A DNA stretch of 54,351 nt, from the IMG/VR virus record IMGVR_UViG_3300035670_011527, positions 1-54,351 of that record; one strand, 5' to 3'. A program made the translations under genes and the position numbers. Under the pieces are notes generated by a model, which worked only from the letters and a program-made list of their open reading frames with translations, searched no databases and had not been told where the DNA came from. Shown in pieces: positions 9,565-18,973 of the stretch (within the stretch, counting starts at the first letter, position 1; the number at the start of each line of letters is the position of its first letter). The DNA is from a virus.

Positions 9565-10860
9565 ATGTTATTTAATAATACCAAAATAAAAGGTAACTAT
9601 ATTATTTGGTGTTTGACTCATTCTGATCAATTACACCCACAATTGAATTCAATAATTGGGACCTTTCTATATAGTTTAGAAACCCAAGAATATTCTTATT
9701 TAAATTATTCTCATCCTGATATAGAACCAGTATCGAATAAAAGTTATTTTCTTGATAAAATATTTTCTAATTCTGATTCTTTTATTTTTGGAAAAAAAGA
9801 TATTCTACATTACAAAAGTACTTTAAATTATGATATAGATTCACTTTATTATTTAAAAACTAATAGTAAAATCCCATACTATGATCTAAAAACACAAGCA
9901 CATTTATTTTTTGAAAGAAAATACCAAACAATTAAAATTAATAATATAATTCCTATAACTAAACACTTAGAATATTTTAAGAAATTAGTAGAATTTATTT
10001 TACCATTTATAGAAAAAGACGAATCGTTAGATTTTTATTCTAATACTATTATACCTGTTTTACATCAGATTGAAAAAAATCCAATTAAAATTGATAAGAG
10101 AAAATTTGATAAATTTTTTGAATTAGAATATGAAAAAAACAACATAAAGAATAATCTATTATATAGTTACTATAATCCATTCTCTACTACAGGAAGATTC
10201 ATCTGTTCATATAATGGATTAAATTTACAAACTTTGAATAAAGAAAATAACTCTAAAGAAGCATTTTTACCCACTAATGATTATTTTCTAGAAATAGATT
10301 ATGATGGATACCATGTTAGATTGATTGGTGAGTTAATTGGTTATAATTTTGGTAATGAAAATGTTCATCAATATTTAGCCAAAAAATATTTTGGAGATAA
10401 TCCCACTGAACACCAGTTAAAAGAATCTAAAGAATTAACATTCAAACAATTATATGGAGGTGTTTTTTCAAAATATAAAGACATTGAATTCTTTAAACAC
10501 ACACAATATTTTATTAATAAGATATGGAAACAAGCCAAAACATATGGTTTTATAGAAACTCCTTTATCTAAACGTAAAATACACCTTACAGATAAAATAG
10601 ATTCTTCTCAGAAACTATTTAATTACTTGATCCAAGCATATGAAAGTGAAAAAAATGCTTGGATGTTATCCAATCTCTTCCTATATTTGGAGATATATAA
10701 AACAAAAGTTTCATTATATGTTTATGATGCTTTTGTTTTGGATGTTGATTCATCCGAAGAAAATATAGTAGATAATATAAAAAATATAATATCTTGGGAC
10801 GGAAAATTTCCCCTAAAAATAAAAAAATCTCATACACTGAATAATTTTAAACCACTATGA
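9565..10860 (+). CDS. Short family A DNA polymerase-like protein, altered palm motifs
   Basis: A 431-residue protein with the palm/fingers order of Pol I and no recognisable 3'-5' exonuclease domain. Seen: FSTTGRFICS and NLQTL (the TGR...NLQ region), motif A EIDYDGYHVRL, motif B KELTFKQLYGG (K, F and Y of K-x3-F-x3-YG kept), and motif C VYDAFVLDV. Both catalytic Asp residues are kept. The steric-gate Glu of motif A (DYSQIELR in Pol I) is His here, and the HDE of motif C is Tyr-Asp-Ala. The phage also encodes a full family B polymerase, so this is a second, specialised enzyme or a non-catalytic relative. It heads the replication operon. Confidence 0.78.
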   Translation: MLFNNTKIKGNYIIWCLTHSDQLHPQLNSIIGTFLYSLETQEYSYLNYSHPDIEPVSNKSYFLDKIFSNSDSFIFGKKDILHYKSTLNYDIDSLYYLKTNSKIPYYDLKTQAHLFFERKYQTIKINNIIPITKHLEYFKKLVEFILPFIEKDESLDFYSNTIIPVLHQIEKNPIKIDKRKFDKFFELEYEKNNIKNNLLYSYYNPFSTTGRFICSYNGLNLQTLNKENNSKEAFLPTNDYFLEIDYDGYHVRLIGELIGYNFGNENVHQYLAKKYFGDNPTEHQLKESKELTFKQLYGGVFSKYKDIEFFKHTQYFINKIWKQAKTYGFIETPLSKRKIHLTDKIDSSQKLFNYLIQAYESEKNAWMLSNLFLYLEIYKTKVSLYVYDAFVLDVDSSEENIVDNIKNIISWDGKFPLKIKKSHTLNNFKPL

Positions 10861-11252
10861 ACAATAAATTGTATTGTACCTTTGTAAAAACAGAACAAGT
10901 AGATAACCATATTGAATATTTAACAGATAATTATGATATTCTGTATAATAAAATATTTGTTTTAGAAACTAAAAATAGAGATTATGACAGATTTATTTTA
11001 ACATACAATATCGATTCTGTTAATTTAAAAGAAGATGCATTTTTTGAAAATACAATTAATGTACATAGAAAAAAAGAAACAAATACGTTATATACTATAA
11101 ATGCTATAAATGTTGTTTCTTTAGAAGAAAATGGTAGAATAGATCCTAGTTATAGAATTGATTGGGAAAAATACAAAAACTGTTTACTTTTAAGTAAAAA
11201 TAATAGATTAATAAATATTTCAACTTCTCTTAATCGTATAGTGGAGTTCTGA
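10857..11252 (+). CDS. Conserved-looking hypothetical protein in replication operon
   Basis: A 131-residue protein whose ATG overlaps the polymerase stop by four bases. The C-terminal half, NTLYTINAINVVSLEENG followed by IDWEKYKNCLLL and a final SLNRIVEF, has the even hydrophobic spacing of a compact alpha/beta fold. I do not recognise a function. Translational coupling to the polymerase-like gene and a following gap before the SSB gene suggest that it works with the polymerase-like protein. Confidence 0.6.
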   Translation: MNNKLYCTFVKTEQVDNHIEYLTDNYDILYNKIFVLETKNRDYDRFILTYNIDSVNLKEDAFFENTINVHRKKETNTLYTINAINVVSLEENGRIDPSYRIDWEKYKNCLLLSKNNRLINISTSLNRIVEF

Positions 11253-11262
11253 TTATTTTTTA

Positions 11263-11272
11263 TTATATTCAA
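11263..11272 (+). promoter_or_regulatory. Recurrent TTATATTCAA element before SSB gene
   Basis: The ten bases TTATATTCAA occur in the 60-base gap before the gp32-like gene, and again at 52499-52508 and 54217-54226, each time in an intergenic gap just before a gene. The core TATATT resembles a -10 element. The distance to the ATG varies (40, 7 and 23 bases), so the role is a guess. Confidence 0.3.
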
Positions 11273-11312
11273 TCTTTAACAACAAAACCAAAACACTTAA
11301 TATTTAGTTATT

Positions 11313-12071
11313 ATGAACATAGATGAAGTAAAAAGACGCTTGAATAAATTTCAAAGCAAACAATCATATAGTAAAGATAATTCCGATTATCTTAATGCCT
11401 TCTGGAAACCAAAACCAGAAGATGGAAAACAATTAATTCGAATTGTTCCTTATAAGTTCAATAAAGATTATCCTTTTAGTGAACTTTATTTCCACTTTAA
11501 TGTTGGAAAAAGTAGAATGTTGGCTCTTACTAACTTTGGTGAATCTGATCCAATTGTAGAGCTTGTAAACGAATTGCGAAAGAGCAATGATGCTGAAATG
11601 AAAGAACTAGCTAAAAAGCTAGCACCTAAACTTCGCATTTTTGCTCCAGTTGTAGTTCGTGGTGAAGAAGATAAAGGTGTACGTTTTTGGGAATTTGGAA
11701 AAAACGTTTACATGGATATTCTTGGAGTAATGGCTGATGAAGATTATGGTGATATCACAGATGTTGTATCTGGTCGTGATATTTCAGTTGAAACTGTAAA
11801 AGAATCTGGTAAACTTTACAATTCTACTTTTATCCGTGTAAAACCAAATACCACTCCGCTACATCAAGATTCATCTACAGTTGAAAAACTTCTAGATAAT
11901 CAAAGAGAACTTGTCAATATCTATAAAAAATATAGTTTTGATGAAATGAAATCTGTTCTTCAGAATCATATGTTGTCTCTTCAGGGCGAAACTGAACAAG
12001 TAACATATGTTGAGAATAACCCATCATCACTTGAAAGTGATATTGATGACATGTTTGGAGATGATGAATAA
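11313..12071 (+). CDS. 32: Single-stranded DNA-binding protein (T4 gp32-like)
   Basis: A 252-residue protein that coats single-stranded DNA during replication and recombination. The N-terminal FWKPKPEDGKQLIRIVPY and LTNFGESDPIVELVNEL are the gp32-type landmarks I recognise. The C-terminus is strongly acidic (DIDDMFGDDE), the tail through which phage SSBs contact polymerase, helicase and recombinase. It lies five bases ahead of the UvsX gene. No zinc motif of the T4 gp32 type is evident. The gene has its own leader of 60 bases, in keeping with high demand. Confidence 0.85.
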   Translation: MNIDEVKRRLNKFQSKQSYSKDNSDYLNAFWKPKPEDGKQLIRIVPYKFNKDYPFSELYFHFNVGKSRMLALTNFGESDPIVELVNELRKSNDAEMKELAKKLAPKLRIFAPVVVRGEEDKGVRFWEFGKNVYMDILGVMADEDYGDITDVVSGRDISVETVKESGKLYNSTFIRVKPNTTPLHQDSSTVEKLLDNQRELVNIYKKYSFDEMKSVLQNHMLSLQGETEQVTYVENNPSSLESDIDDMFGDDE

Positions 12072-12076
12072 AAATT

Positions 12077-13156
12077 ATGGCTAAAAAAAGATCACTAACA
12101 TCAACTGTGTCTTCTTCTGTCAAGGATTTTAATCTTCAAAAATTCAAAGAAAAAAAACTCCTTACTGGAAACATTAAATTTAAATCACAAGAATGGATTC
12201 CATTTAGTAAGGCTCTTCAAGAAATATTAAGTGTTCCTGGTGTTCCGCATGGCCACGTAACTTTGTTACGTGGTCATTCTGACACCGGAAAAACTACCGC
12301 TCTTCTTGAACTCGCTGTTAATGCTCAAAAAATGGGCAAAATGCCTGTTTTTATTATTACTGAAATGAAATGGAGTTGGGAACATGCCCAACTAATGGGT
12401 CTTGAAATAGAAGAAATAGTAAATGAAGAAACAGGAGAAATTATAGACTATGATGGTCATTTTCTTTATGTAGATCGTTCTCGAATCAATACTATTGAAG
12501 ATGTAGCTAGTTTTATTATGGATTTAGTGGATGAACAGAAAAAAGGTAATCTTCCATTCGATCTTGTGTTTTTATGGGATTCAGTGGGTTCAGTGCCATG
12601 TGAATTGTCTGTTCGTTCAAATAAAAATAACAACGAATGGAATGCAGGTGCTATGTCTACTCAATTTGGAAATAATGTTAATCAAAAGATTACTCTAAGT
12701 AGAAAAGAAACATCTCCATTTACTAATTCACTTATTTGTATCAATAAAATTTGGACAATGAAAGCTGAAACACCAATGAGCCAACCTAAAATTAAAAATA
12801 AAGGTGGAGAAACTATGTGGTATGATTCAACTTTTGTTCTAACATTTGGAAATGTTACTAACAGTGGTACTTCTAAAATTAAAGCTCGAAAAGATGGTAA
12901 AGAAGTTGAATTTGCTAAACGTACTAAAGTACAGGTAGATAAAAATCACATTAATGGTATTTCAACTAAAGGAAATATTATTATGACTTCACATGGTTTT
13001 ATTTTAGAAGGCGATATAGATTCATATAAAAAAGAACATTCACAAGAATGGTCTGAAATCTTGGGTGGATATGATTTTGACATTATTGAAGAACAAGAAG
13101 ATCCAATTGAGGACATGACAGAAATTTACTCCGAATCTACAATAGATCAGTTGTAA
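12077..13156 (+). CDS. uvsX: UvsX-type RecA-like recombinase
   Basis: A 359-residue strand-exchange protein. The Walker A loop GHSDTGKTT is at residues 66-74, preceded by VPHGHVTLLR; the Walker B segment is LVFLWDSVGSVP, and the Asn/Ser-rich loop around EWNAGAMSTQF corresponds to the RecA/UvsX DNA-binding region. The end of the protein is acidic, as in UvsX. Placed directly between the SSB and the 5'-3' exonuclease, it fits recombination-dependent replication as in T4. Confidence 0.9.
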   Translation: MAKKRSLTSTVSSSVKDFNLQKFKEKKLLTGNIKFKSQEWIPFSKALQEILSVPGVPHGHVTLLRGHSDTGKTTALLELAVNAQKMGKMPVFIITEMKWSWEHAQLMGLEIEEIVNEETGEIIDYDGHFLYVDRSRINTIEDVASFIMDLVDEQKKGNLPFDLVFLWDSVGSVPCELSVRSNKNNNEWNAGAMSTQFGNNVNQKITLSRKETSPFTNSLICINKIWTMKAETPMSQPKIKNKGGETMWYDSTFVLTFGNVTNSGTSKIKARKDGKEVEFAKRTKVQVDKNHINGISTKGNIIMTSHGFILEGDIDSYKKEHSQEWSEILGGYDFDIIEEQEDPIEDMTEIYSESTIDQL

Positions 13157-13158
13157 TA

Positions 13159-14211
13159 ATGACCAATATTTTTTCTTTACTTGAAAATATTAAAGATCCT
13201 CTTTATGATCCTGATCTAAAGATAAACAGCAAGGTTCTTCTAATAGATGGTATGAACACCTTCTTTAGGAACTTTGCTGTTATTAATTATCTTAATGTAG
13301 ATGGAAGTCATATTGGGGGATTAGTTGGGTTTTTACGAAGTTTAGGTTATGCTTCTAACTTAACTAAAGCTACTAGGATTATTATAGCTTTTGATGGTGA
13401 AGGAAATATAACCAATAAAAAGAATCTTCTACCTGAATATAAAAGTAATCGAAATCTTACTAAAGTTACAAACTGGAAAACATTCGATAGTAAAGATGAA
13501 GAAATAGGATCAATGAATGCTCAATTAGATAGACTTATGGTTTATCTAAAATGTTTACCAGTTACTACTGTTATTGTAAATAAAGCCGAAGCAGATGATA
13601 TATTAGCATATTACAGTAAAAAATTATATAATGATGATCCTTCTTCACTAATATATTTAATGTCTTCAGATAAAGATTTTCTTCAATTAGCAAATGATAG
13701 AATTACTATTTTTTCTCCAATGAAAAAAATATTCTATAGTCCTGAAGAAGTTTTAAAAGAATATGGCGTTTCGTCAAATAATTTCTTAACATACAAAATA
13801 TTATTAGGTGATAAAACAGATAATGTTCCGGGAATAGAAGGACTAGGTCCTAAAAAAATATTAAAACTATTTCCTGAATTATCATCAAATAATCCCTTTA
13901 CTTTGAAAGATGTTCTTGAAAAATCTCGTTTTAAACAACAGGAAAATTCAATGTATGGGAAGGTGTTGATATTAAAAGAGCAACTAAGAATAAACGAAAC
14001 AATAATGGGATTACACAAAAATATATTCACCAGTGATGAACAAGATTATTTGGATGATTCATTAAACAATCCTATTAATTCTTTAAATAAAGAAAATTTT
14101 AAATTCTTATACGAAACAGATACTTTAGGAAAATCTATTTTAAACCTTGATAATTGGCTTTCAGAAAATTTTAATTTACCAAATAGGTTTATAAATGAAC
14201 ACACTAACTGA
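13159..14211 (+). CDS. rnh: 5'-3' exonuclease / RNase H (T4 rnh-like)
   Basis: A 350-residue FLAP/PIN-type nuclease that removes RNA primers and flaps. Metal-binding acidic clusters are visible in order: LLIDGMNTFFRNF, IIIAFDGEG, KAEADDILAYY and LMSSDKDFLQL. They are followed by a helix-3-turn-helix region LLGDKTDNVPGIEGLGPKK. Length is close to T4 RNase H (305 aa) with a longer C-terminus. It starts two bases after uvsX stops and overlaps the helicase gene by 17 bases. Confidence 0.87.
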   Translation: MTNIFSLLENIKDPLYDPDLKINSKVLLIDGMNTFFRNFAVINYLNVDGSHIGGLVGFLRSLGYASNLTKATRIIIAFDGEGNITNKKNLLPEYKSNRNLTKVTNWKTFDSKDEEIGSMNAQLDRLMVYLKCLPVTTVIVNKAEADDILAYYSKKLYNDDPSSLIYLMSSDKDFLQLANDRITIFSPMKKIFYSPEEVLKEYGVSSNNFLTYKILLGDKTDNVPGIEGLGPKKILKLFPELSSNNPFTLKDVLEKSRFKQQENSMYGKVLILKEQLRINETIMGLHKNIFTSDEQDYLDDSLNNPINSLNKENFKFLYETDTLGKSILNLDNWLSENFNLPNRFINEHTN

Positions 14212-15556
14212 ATTTGGGCACAGTTTTCAAACGAAAACTCTAGCTGCTCTTATTTTCGATTTTAATTTTTTACAACAGGTTCATGATCTAATTTCAGATG
14301 AATATTTTGATAATGATGCTTCAAAATGGATTACAAAAATAGTATCTTCTTACTATGATGAGTATAAAACTACTCCCACTTTAGAAGTATTTAAAGTTAA
14401 ATTAAGTGAAGTACCTAATGATGTATTAAAAGTTGCAATTAAAGATCAATTAAAACAAATAGTAGAAAATAAAAATGTTTCAGATCTTGATTTTGTCAAA
14501 GATAAATTTATTGCATTTGGAAAGGATCAAAGTTTAAAAAAAGCACTTATTAAAAGTGTAGATCTTTTACCATTAGGAGATTATGAAGGTATAAGAAGTC
14601 TAATTGATACCGCACTAAAAGCAGGAACTGATAGAGGAGTAGGACATGAATATGTTCTTCATTTGGAAGAAAGATTTAAAGAAGAAAAACGTAATATCGT
14701 TGCTACACCCTGGGAAGTTATTAATGATTTAACAAATGGTGGTCTCGGAAATGGTGATCTTGGTTTGATAGTAGGAGGACCAGGAGGAGGAAAATCATGG
14801 ACATTAGTTAACCTAGGAAAATATGCTGTTGAACAAGGACATACAGTAATTCATTATACTTTAGAGTTAGGAGACATTTATGTAGGAAGAAGATATGATG
14901 CTGCTTTTTCTCAAATACCTGTGTCTCAAATATTAGATAATAAAGAAAAAGTAAAAGAAAAATTATCTGACATAAAAGGAAATTTATATATTAAAGCATA
15001 TCCTACAAATAATGCTACTGTTGGTACTATTAGAGCACATGTTCAAAAATGTATATCACAAGGTATTAATCCTGATATGATTATAGTTGATTATGCTGAT
15101 CTCTTAGATAGTAAAAAGGGTAGAGAAAGAAAAGATAAACTTGATGAAATTTATAAAGATTTAAGAGGACTAGCTAACGAATTAAATATTTTAGTATGGA
15201 CCGCTTCTCAAGTTAATAGAGCTGGAGCTCAAGATGATCACGTTGAAGGAGACAAAATAGCAGGTTCATACGATAAAATGGGTATTATTGACTTTGGTAT
15301 GTCTCTATCTCGTAAAAAAGAAGATAAAGTAAATGGAACAGGTAGATGGCATATAATGAAAAATAGATATGGATCTGATGGAATGACATTTTCGAGTATT
15401 CTTGATACTTCGATAGGAAAAATTGAAATATTTGAAACCTCAGAATCTGAAAATCATCCTCCATCAAGAAATTTACCTAATTCTTCTAACTTCAATAATA
15501 ATATTAGTTCAGAAGAAGCTAAAAAAGTAGCTGAAACTTTTTTTAAACTTTATTAA
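14195..15556 (+). CDS. 41: Replicative DNA helicase, DnaB family (T4 gp41-like)
   Basis: A 453-residue hexameric helicase. The N-terminal ~150 residues are the helical domain; the RecA-like motor carries the Walker A GGPGGGKSW at about residues 194-202, the YTLELGD segment, Walker B MIIVDYADLL, and the sensor region LVWTASQVNRAG. The family normally pairs with a primase (gp61 in T4). No primase is evident in this window. A 70-base gap without a visible hairpin follows it. Confidence 0.9.
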   Translation: MNTLTEFGHSFQTKTLAALIFDFNFLQQVHDLISDEYFDNDASKWITKIVSSYYDEYKTTPTLEVFKVKLSEVPNDVLKVAIKDQLKQIVENKNVSDLDFVKDKFIAFGKDQSLKKALIKSVDLLPLGDYEGIRSLIDTALKAGTDRGVGHEYVLHLEERFKEEKRNIVATPWEVINDLTNGGLGNGDLGLIVGGPGGGKSWTLVNLGKYAVEQGHTVIHYTLELGDIYVGRRYDAAFSQIPVSQILDNKEKVKEKLSDIKGNLYIKAYPTNNATVGTIRAHVQKCISQGINPDMIIVDYADLLDSKKGRERKDKLDEIYKDLRGLANELNILVWTASQVNRAGAQDDHVEGDKIAGSYDKMGIIDFGMSLSRKKEDKVNGTGRWHIMKNRYGSDGMTFSSILDTSIGKIEIFETSESENHPPSRNLPNSSNFNNNISSEEAKKVAETFFKLY

Positions 15557-15626
15557 AACTTCTTATAGTTTTTAAAATATATACAATATTTATGGTTAAT
15601 CCTTTAAAAAACAAAAAATAAAATCT

Positions 15627-17489
15627 ATGGAAATTAGTAATCAGATCCTTTCGGACATAACAGTTTTTATGAAATATGCCAAATTTATTCCTGAACTCAA
15701 TAGACGAGAAACGTTTGATGAGATTGTGAATAGAAACAAAGAAATGCATATCAAAAAATATCCTCAACTTGAAGAAGAAATCATTAATGTTTACGAAAAT
15801 TTTGTTCGTACTAAAAAAGTATTACCATCAATGCGTAGTTTGCAATTTGCTGGTAAACCTATTGAAATAAATCCAACTAGAATTTATAACTGTTGTTATT
15901 TACCAATTGATTCGATTGAATCTTTTGGAGAAATTATGTTCTTACTTTTAAGTGGAACTGGAGTTGGATATTCTGTTCAAACTCATCATATCGATAAATT
16001 ACCTGAGATTAGACGACCAAATCCAAATAGAAGAAAAAGATTCTTAGTTGGAGATAGTATTGAAGGATGGGCTGATGCTATTAAGTTTCTTGTAAAATCA
16101 TATTTTGGAAGAAATTCATCCACCCCAATATTTGATTTTTCAGATATTAGACCAAAAGGTGCTAAACTTATTACATCTGGTGGTAAAGCACCTGGAGCTG
16201 GTCCACTTAAAGAATGTTTAGTAAAAATTCAAAATATTTTAGATGAAAAACAAGATGGTGATAAATTAACTTCAATTGAAGTACACGATATTGTTTGTCA
16301 TTTAGCGGATGCTGTATTAGCAGGTGGTATTAGAAGAGCAGCTCTTATCTCATTGTTTAATGCTGATGATAATGAAATGTTATCTTCAAAAGCAGGTGCT
16401 TGGTGGGAAAATAATCCACAAAGAGGTAGAGCTAATAATTCAGCCGTGTTACTTCGTCATAAAGTTGATAAAGAGTTTTTCCTTAATCTTTGGGAAAGAG
16501 TTGAAGCATCCAATTCAGGTGAACCTGGAGTATTTTTTACAAATGATAAAGATTGGGGAACCAATCCATGTGCCGAAATTGCTCTTCGTCCATATCAATT
16601 CTGCAACCTTACTGAAATCAATGCTTCAACTATTGAATCTCAAGAAGATTTAAATGATAGAGCAAAAGCAGCAGCATTCATTGGAACTCTTCAGGCAGGT
16701 TATAGTGATTTTCATTATCTGAGAGATATTTGGAGAAAAACAACAGAAAAAGATGCTCTTATTGGAGTAGGAATGACAGGTATCGCTGATGGTGCTGTAC
16801 TTAATTATGATTTATCTGAAGCTTCTAAACAAGTTGTAGCAGAAAATCAAAGAATATCTGCTATTATTGGTATTAAAGCAGCAGCTCGTACATCTACTGT
16901 TAAACCTAGTGGTACTTCAAGTTTAGTATTAGGTACATCTTCAGGAGTTCATGCTCGACACAATGATTACTATATCAGAAGAATTAGAGTTGGTAAAGAT
17001 GAATCAATTTATAACTACTTAAAAGTATTTCATCCTGAATTAGTTGAAGATGAATATTTTAGACCTGATACAATTGCTGTTATTTCAATTCCTCAGAAAT
17101 CACCTGATGGAGCTCGTTTAAGAACAGAAGCAGCATTAGATACTCTTGAAAGAGTAAAGAAAATGTATATGGAATGGATTAAACCTGGACATGTACGTGG
17201 AGAAAATACTCATAATGTTTCTTGTACTATTAGTTTAAAACCAGAAGAATGGAAACCAGTAGGAGAATGGATGTGGGAAAATAGAAATAAATATGCTGCT
17301 ATTGCTGTATTGCCCTATGATGGTGGATCATATATTCAAGCACCTTTTGAGGACTGTAACAAAGAAACATATGATAAAATGATGACAAGTCTTACAAATG
17401 TGGATTTAAAACAAGTAATTGAATATGATGATTTAACAGATCTACAAGGTGAACTTGCTTGTGCTGGTGGAAATTGTGAAATAGCATGA
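15627..17489 (+). CDS. Class II (adenosylcobalamin-dependent) ribonucleotide reductase, monomeric
   Basis: Makes deoxyribonucleotides using vitamin B12. In the 620 residues I find the active-site triad N313-x-C315-x-E317 (NPCAEI), the redox partner Cys at 326 (CNLTE), an upstream Cys pair at 89-90 (YNCCYLP), and a C-terminal shuttle pair C612-x4-C617. The 11-residue spacing of 315/326 and the 5-residue spacing of 612/617 match the Lactobacillus-type triphosphate reductase. No small (radical) subunit gene is nearby, in keeping with class II. At 620 aa it is shorter than the ~740 of the bacterial enzyme. A thioredoxin 3 kb downstream could reduce it. Confidence 0.87.
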   Translation: MEISNQILSDITVFMKYAKFIPELNRRETFDEIVNRNKEMHIKKYPQLEEEIINVYENFVRTKKVLPSMRSLQFAGKPIEINPTRIYNCCYLPIDSIESFGEIMFLLLSGTGVGYSVQTHHIDKLPEIRRPNPNRRKRFLVGDSIEGWADAIKFLVKSYFGRNSSTPIFDFSDIRPKGAKLITSGGKAPGAGPLKECLVKIQNILDEKQDGDKLTSIEVHDIVCHLADAVLAGGIRRAALISLFNADDNEMLSSKAGAWWENNPQRGRANNSAVLLRHKVDKEFFLNLWERVEASNSGEPGVFFTNDKDWGTNPCAEIALRPYQFCNLTEINASTIESQEDLNDRAKAAAFIGTLQAGYSDFHYLRDIWRKTTEKDALIGVGMTGIADGAVLNYDLSEASKQVVAENQRISAIIGIKAAARTSTVKPSGTSSLVLGTSSGVHARHNDYYIRRIRVGKDESIYNYLKVFHPELVEDEYFRPDTIAVISIPQKSPDGARLRTEAALDTLERVKKMYMEWIKPGHVRGENTHNVSCTISLKPEEWKPVGEWMWENRNKYAAIAVLPYDGGSYIQAPFEDCNKETYDKMMTSLTNVDLKQVIEYDDLTDLQGELACAGGNCEIA

Positions 17490-17695
17490 TAGACAATAAA
17501 GATAGTGATAATTTGAACGAATCTTTAGGTGAGCTTGAGAGTTTTATAACAGACAATCAAGCTTTCCTAAAGAAAGAAAACGTGGATATTGATAATCTTG
17601 TTAATATATTTGACGAGATACGAAAAGTACAAGATGAAATTCAAAAATTAAATAAAAAGTTATATGATAGTACCTCCCAAACCCACAAGTCGTAA
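17486..17695 (+). CDS. Small acidic coiled-coil hypothetical protein
   Basis: A 69-residue, strongly charged protein whose ATG overlaps the reductase stop (ATGA). Heptad-like spacing through DEIRKVQDEIQKLNKKL suggests a coiled coil. It overlaps the following gene by 32 bases, so it is squeezed between two genes but keeps a clean frame. I do not recognise it. Confidence 0.5.
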   Translation: MIDNKDSDNLNESLGELESFITDNQAFLKKENVDIDNLVNIFDEIRKVQDEIQKLNKKLYDSTSQTHKS

Positions 17696-18170
17696 GTCAA
17701 CTCCATTTTATTGGTGGAGACGTTTTCCTGTTCAAAAATATAATTCACGTCAATCATTAGTTGATCGTATCAAAGCTGGTGAATTTGATCCTTCTCCTTA
17801 TATTGAACAATCTCTTTGGGAAATTGAATGGATGAAACAAGAAATGGAAGAAGAAACATCCAACTATATCAATCATAATAGTGCTGCTTTTTATGATGAA
17901 GTTGCTGGTCCTATTAAAACTCGTTATATGAAGCGTTTCAAAAAACTTACCGAAGATAGTTGGGCGGATGAAGATAAACGTTTGTCATCATTGATTAAAG
18001 CACTTCGTGTTGAATTTTCGCTTCCAGAAATATTTGTACAAGATTTTCTTTCTGATTTTGATGGAAGTGTGTTGGAAGCATACAATAGTTTGCGTATATT
18101 TTGTGAAAAACATAATAGTGTTATTATGCGTAGGGTATATTTAAAAAACATGTTTAACAATCCATGGTAA
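17664..18170 (+). CDS. Hypothetical phage protein
   Basis: A 168-residue protein beginning with a Pro/Arg/Trp-rich segment (STPFYWWRRFPV), then LVDRIKAGEFDPSPY and a Glu/Lys-rich helical middle with the run WEIEWMKQEMEEE. The composition looks like an intracellular helical protein. Similar short proteins follow nucleotide-metabolism genes in T4-like phages as I recall, but I cannot name a function. The ATG at 17664 lies inside the preceding gene; no later Met leaves the N-terminal motif intact. It overlaps the DpdA-like gene by seven bases. Confidence 0.6.
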   Translation: MIVPPKPTSRKSTPFYWWRRFPVQKYNSRQSLVDRIKAGEFDPSPYIEQSLWEIEWMKQEMEEETSNYINHNSAAFYDEVAGPIKTRYMKRFKKLTEDSWADEDKRLSSLIKALRVEFSLPEIFVQDFLSDFDGSVLEAYNSLRIFCEKHNSVIMRRVYLKNMFNNPW

Positions 18171-18973
18171 ATAAAATCCTGATTAGTCATGAAGTTCCTG
18201 TAAATTTTCTATATGAAAGTAGACAATTTAATGATTATGATTATGCTCTTCCTCATTTGTTAGATAGTGATTCTCAATACAGAGAATATTTCATAAACAG
18301 CAAAAGAGAAGGACGTTATATCATAATGGATAATTCATTACATGAATTAGGAAGTGCTTATGATAATGAACGATTAGTTTATTGGATCAATGAACTTGAA
18401 CCGAATGAATTTATTGTTCCTGATGTATGGGAAGAACATTCTTCTACTTTATATAATGCAAAAGAATGGAAACAATATCAAAAAGATGGAATTATTTCAT
18501 CTAATACTAAATTAGTAGCAGTAGCACAAGGAAAAACCCATTCAGATATATTAACATGTGCCTGGATTTTGGTTAATAACTATGATTATCAAAAAATATC
18601 ATTGAGTTATGGAGCATCAGCATATAATGAAATATTTCCTCATCCCAATCCTTATATTGGAAAAATGTTAGGAAGAATTTATACTGTATCTAAATTAGCA
18701 GAAGAAGAATGGATAAAAAGTGTTAAACTTCATCTATTAGGATGTGCTCTTCCACAAGAATTTTCATATTATAATGACCCCAAATTTAATTTTATAGAAT
18801 CATTAGATACTTCTAATCCTGTTATACATGGAATCATGGGAATTAATTATGAAGAATATGGATTAAATAAAAAACTATCTGTAAAAATTGACACTATTAA
18901 AGAAATAAAAAACAAAGAAATTGTATACAACAATATTGAAAAATTTAGAAAACTTTTAACTTATTACTCATGA
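18164..18973 (+). CDS. dpdA: DpdA-like DNA 7-deazaguanine transglycosylase (TGT superfamily)
   Basis: Candidate enzyme that swaps guanine in DNA for a 7-deazaguanine base. In its 269 residues, YIIMDNSLHELGS matches the Asp-containing substrate loop of tRNA-guanine transglycosylases (DSGGFQ in TGT). VAQGKTHSD fits the middle barrel strand, HLLGCALPQEF fits the H-L-L-G region, and FIESLDTSNPV carries the candidate nucleophile Asp. The tRNA-specific zinc Cys cluster of bacterial TGT is absent, as expected for DpdA. QueC, QueD, QueE and FolE within 5 kb supply the substrate. The alternative, a tRNA enzyme, is less likely given the short length. Confidence 0.78.
   Translation: MVNKILISHEVPVNFLYESRQFNDYDYALPHLLDSDSQYREYFINSKREGRYIIMDNSLHELGSAYDNERLVYWINELEPNEFIVPDVWEEHSSTLYNAKEWKQYQKDGIISSNTKLVAVAQGKTHSDILTCAWILVNNYDYQKISLSYGASAYNEIFPHPNPYIGKMLGRIYTVSKLAEEEWIKSVKLHLLGCALPQEFSYYNDPKFNFIESLDTSNPVIHGIMGINYEEYGLNKKLSVKIDTIKEIKNKEIVYNNIEKFRKLLTYYS

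Noticed and set aside
13734-14030. 98-codon minus-strand frame inside the 5'-3' exonuclease
   Set aside because: Lies wholly within a gene with strong family motifs, and its composition looks like a shadow.
16324-16653. 109-codon frame inside the ribonucleotide reductase
   Set aside because: Overlaps the active-site coding region in another frame and has no motif or start signal.
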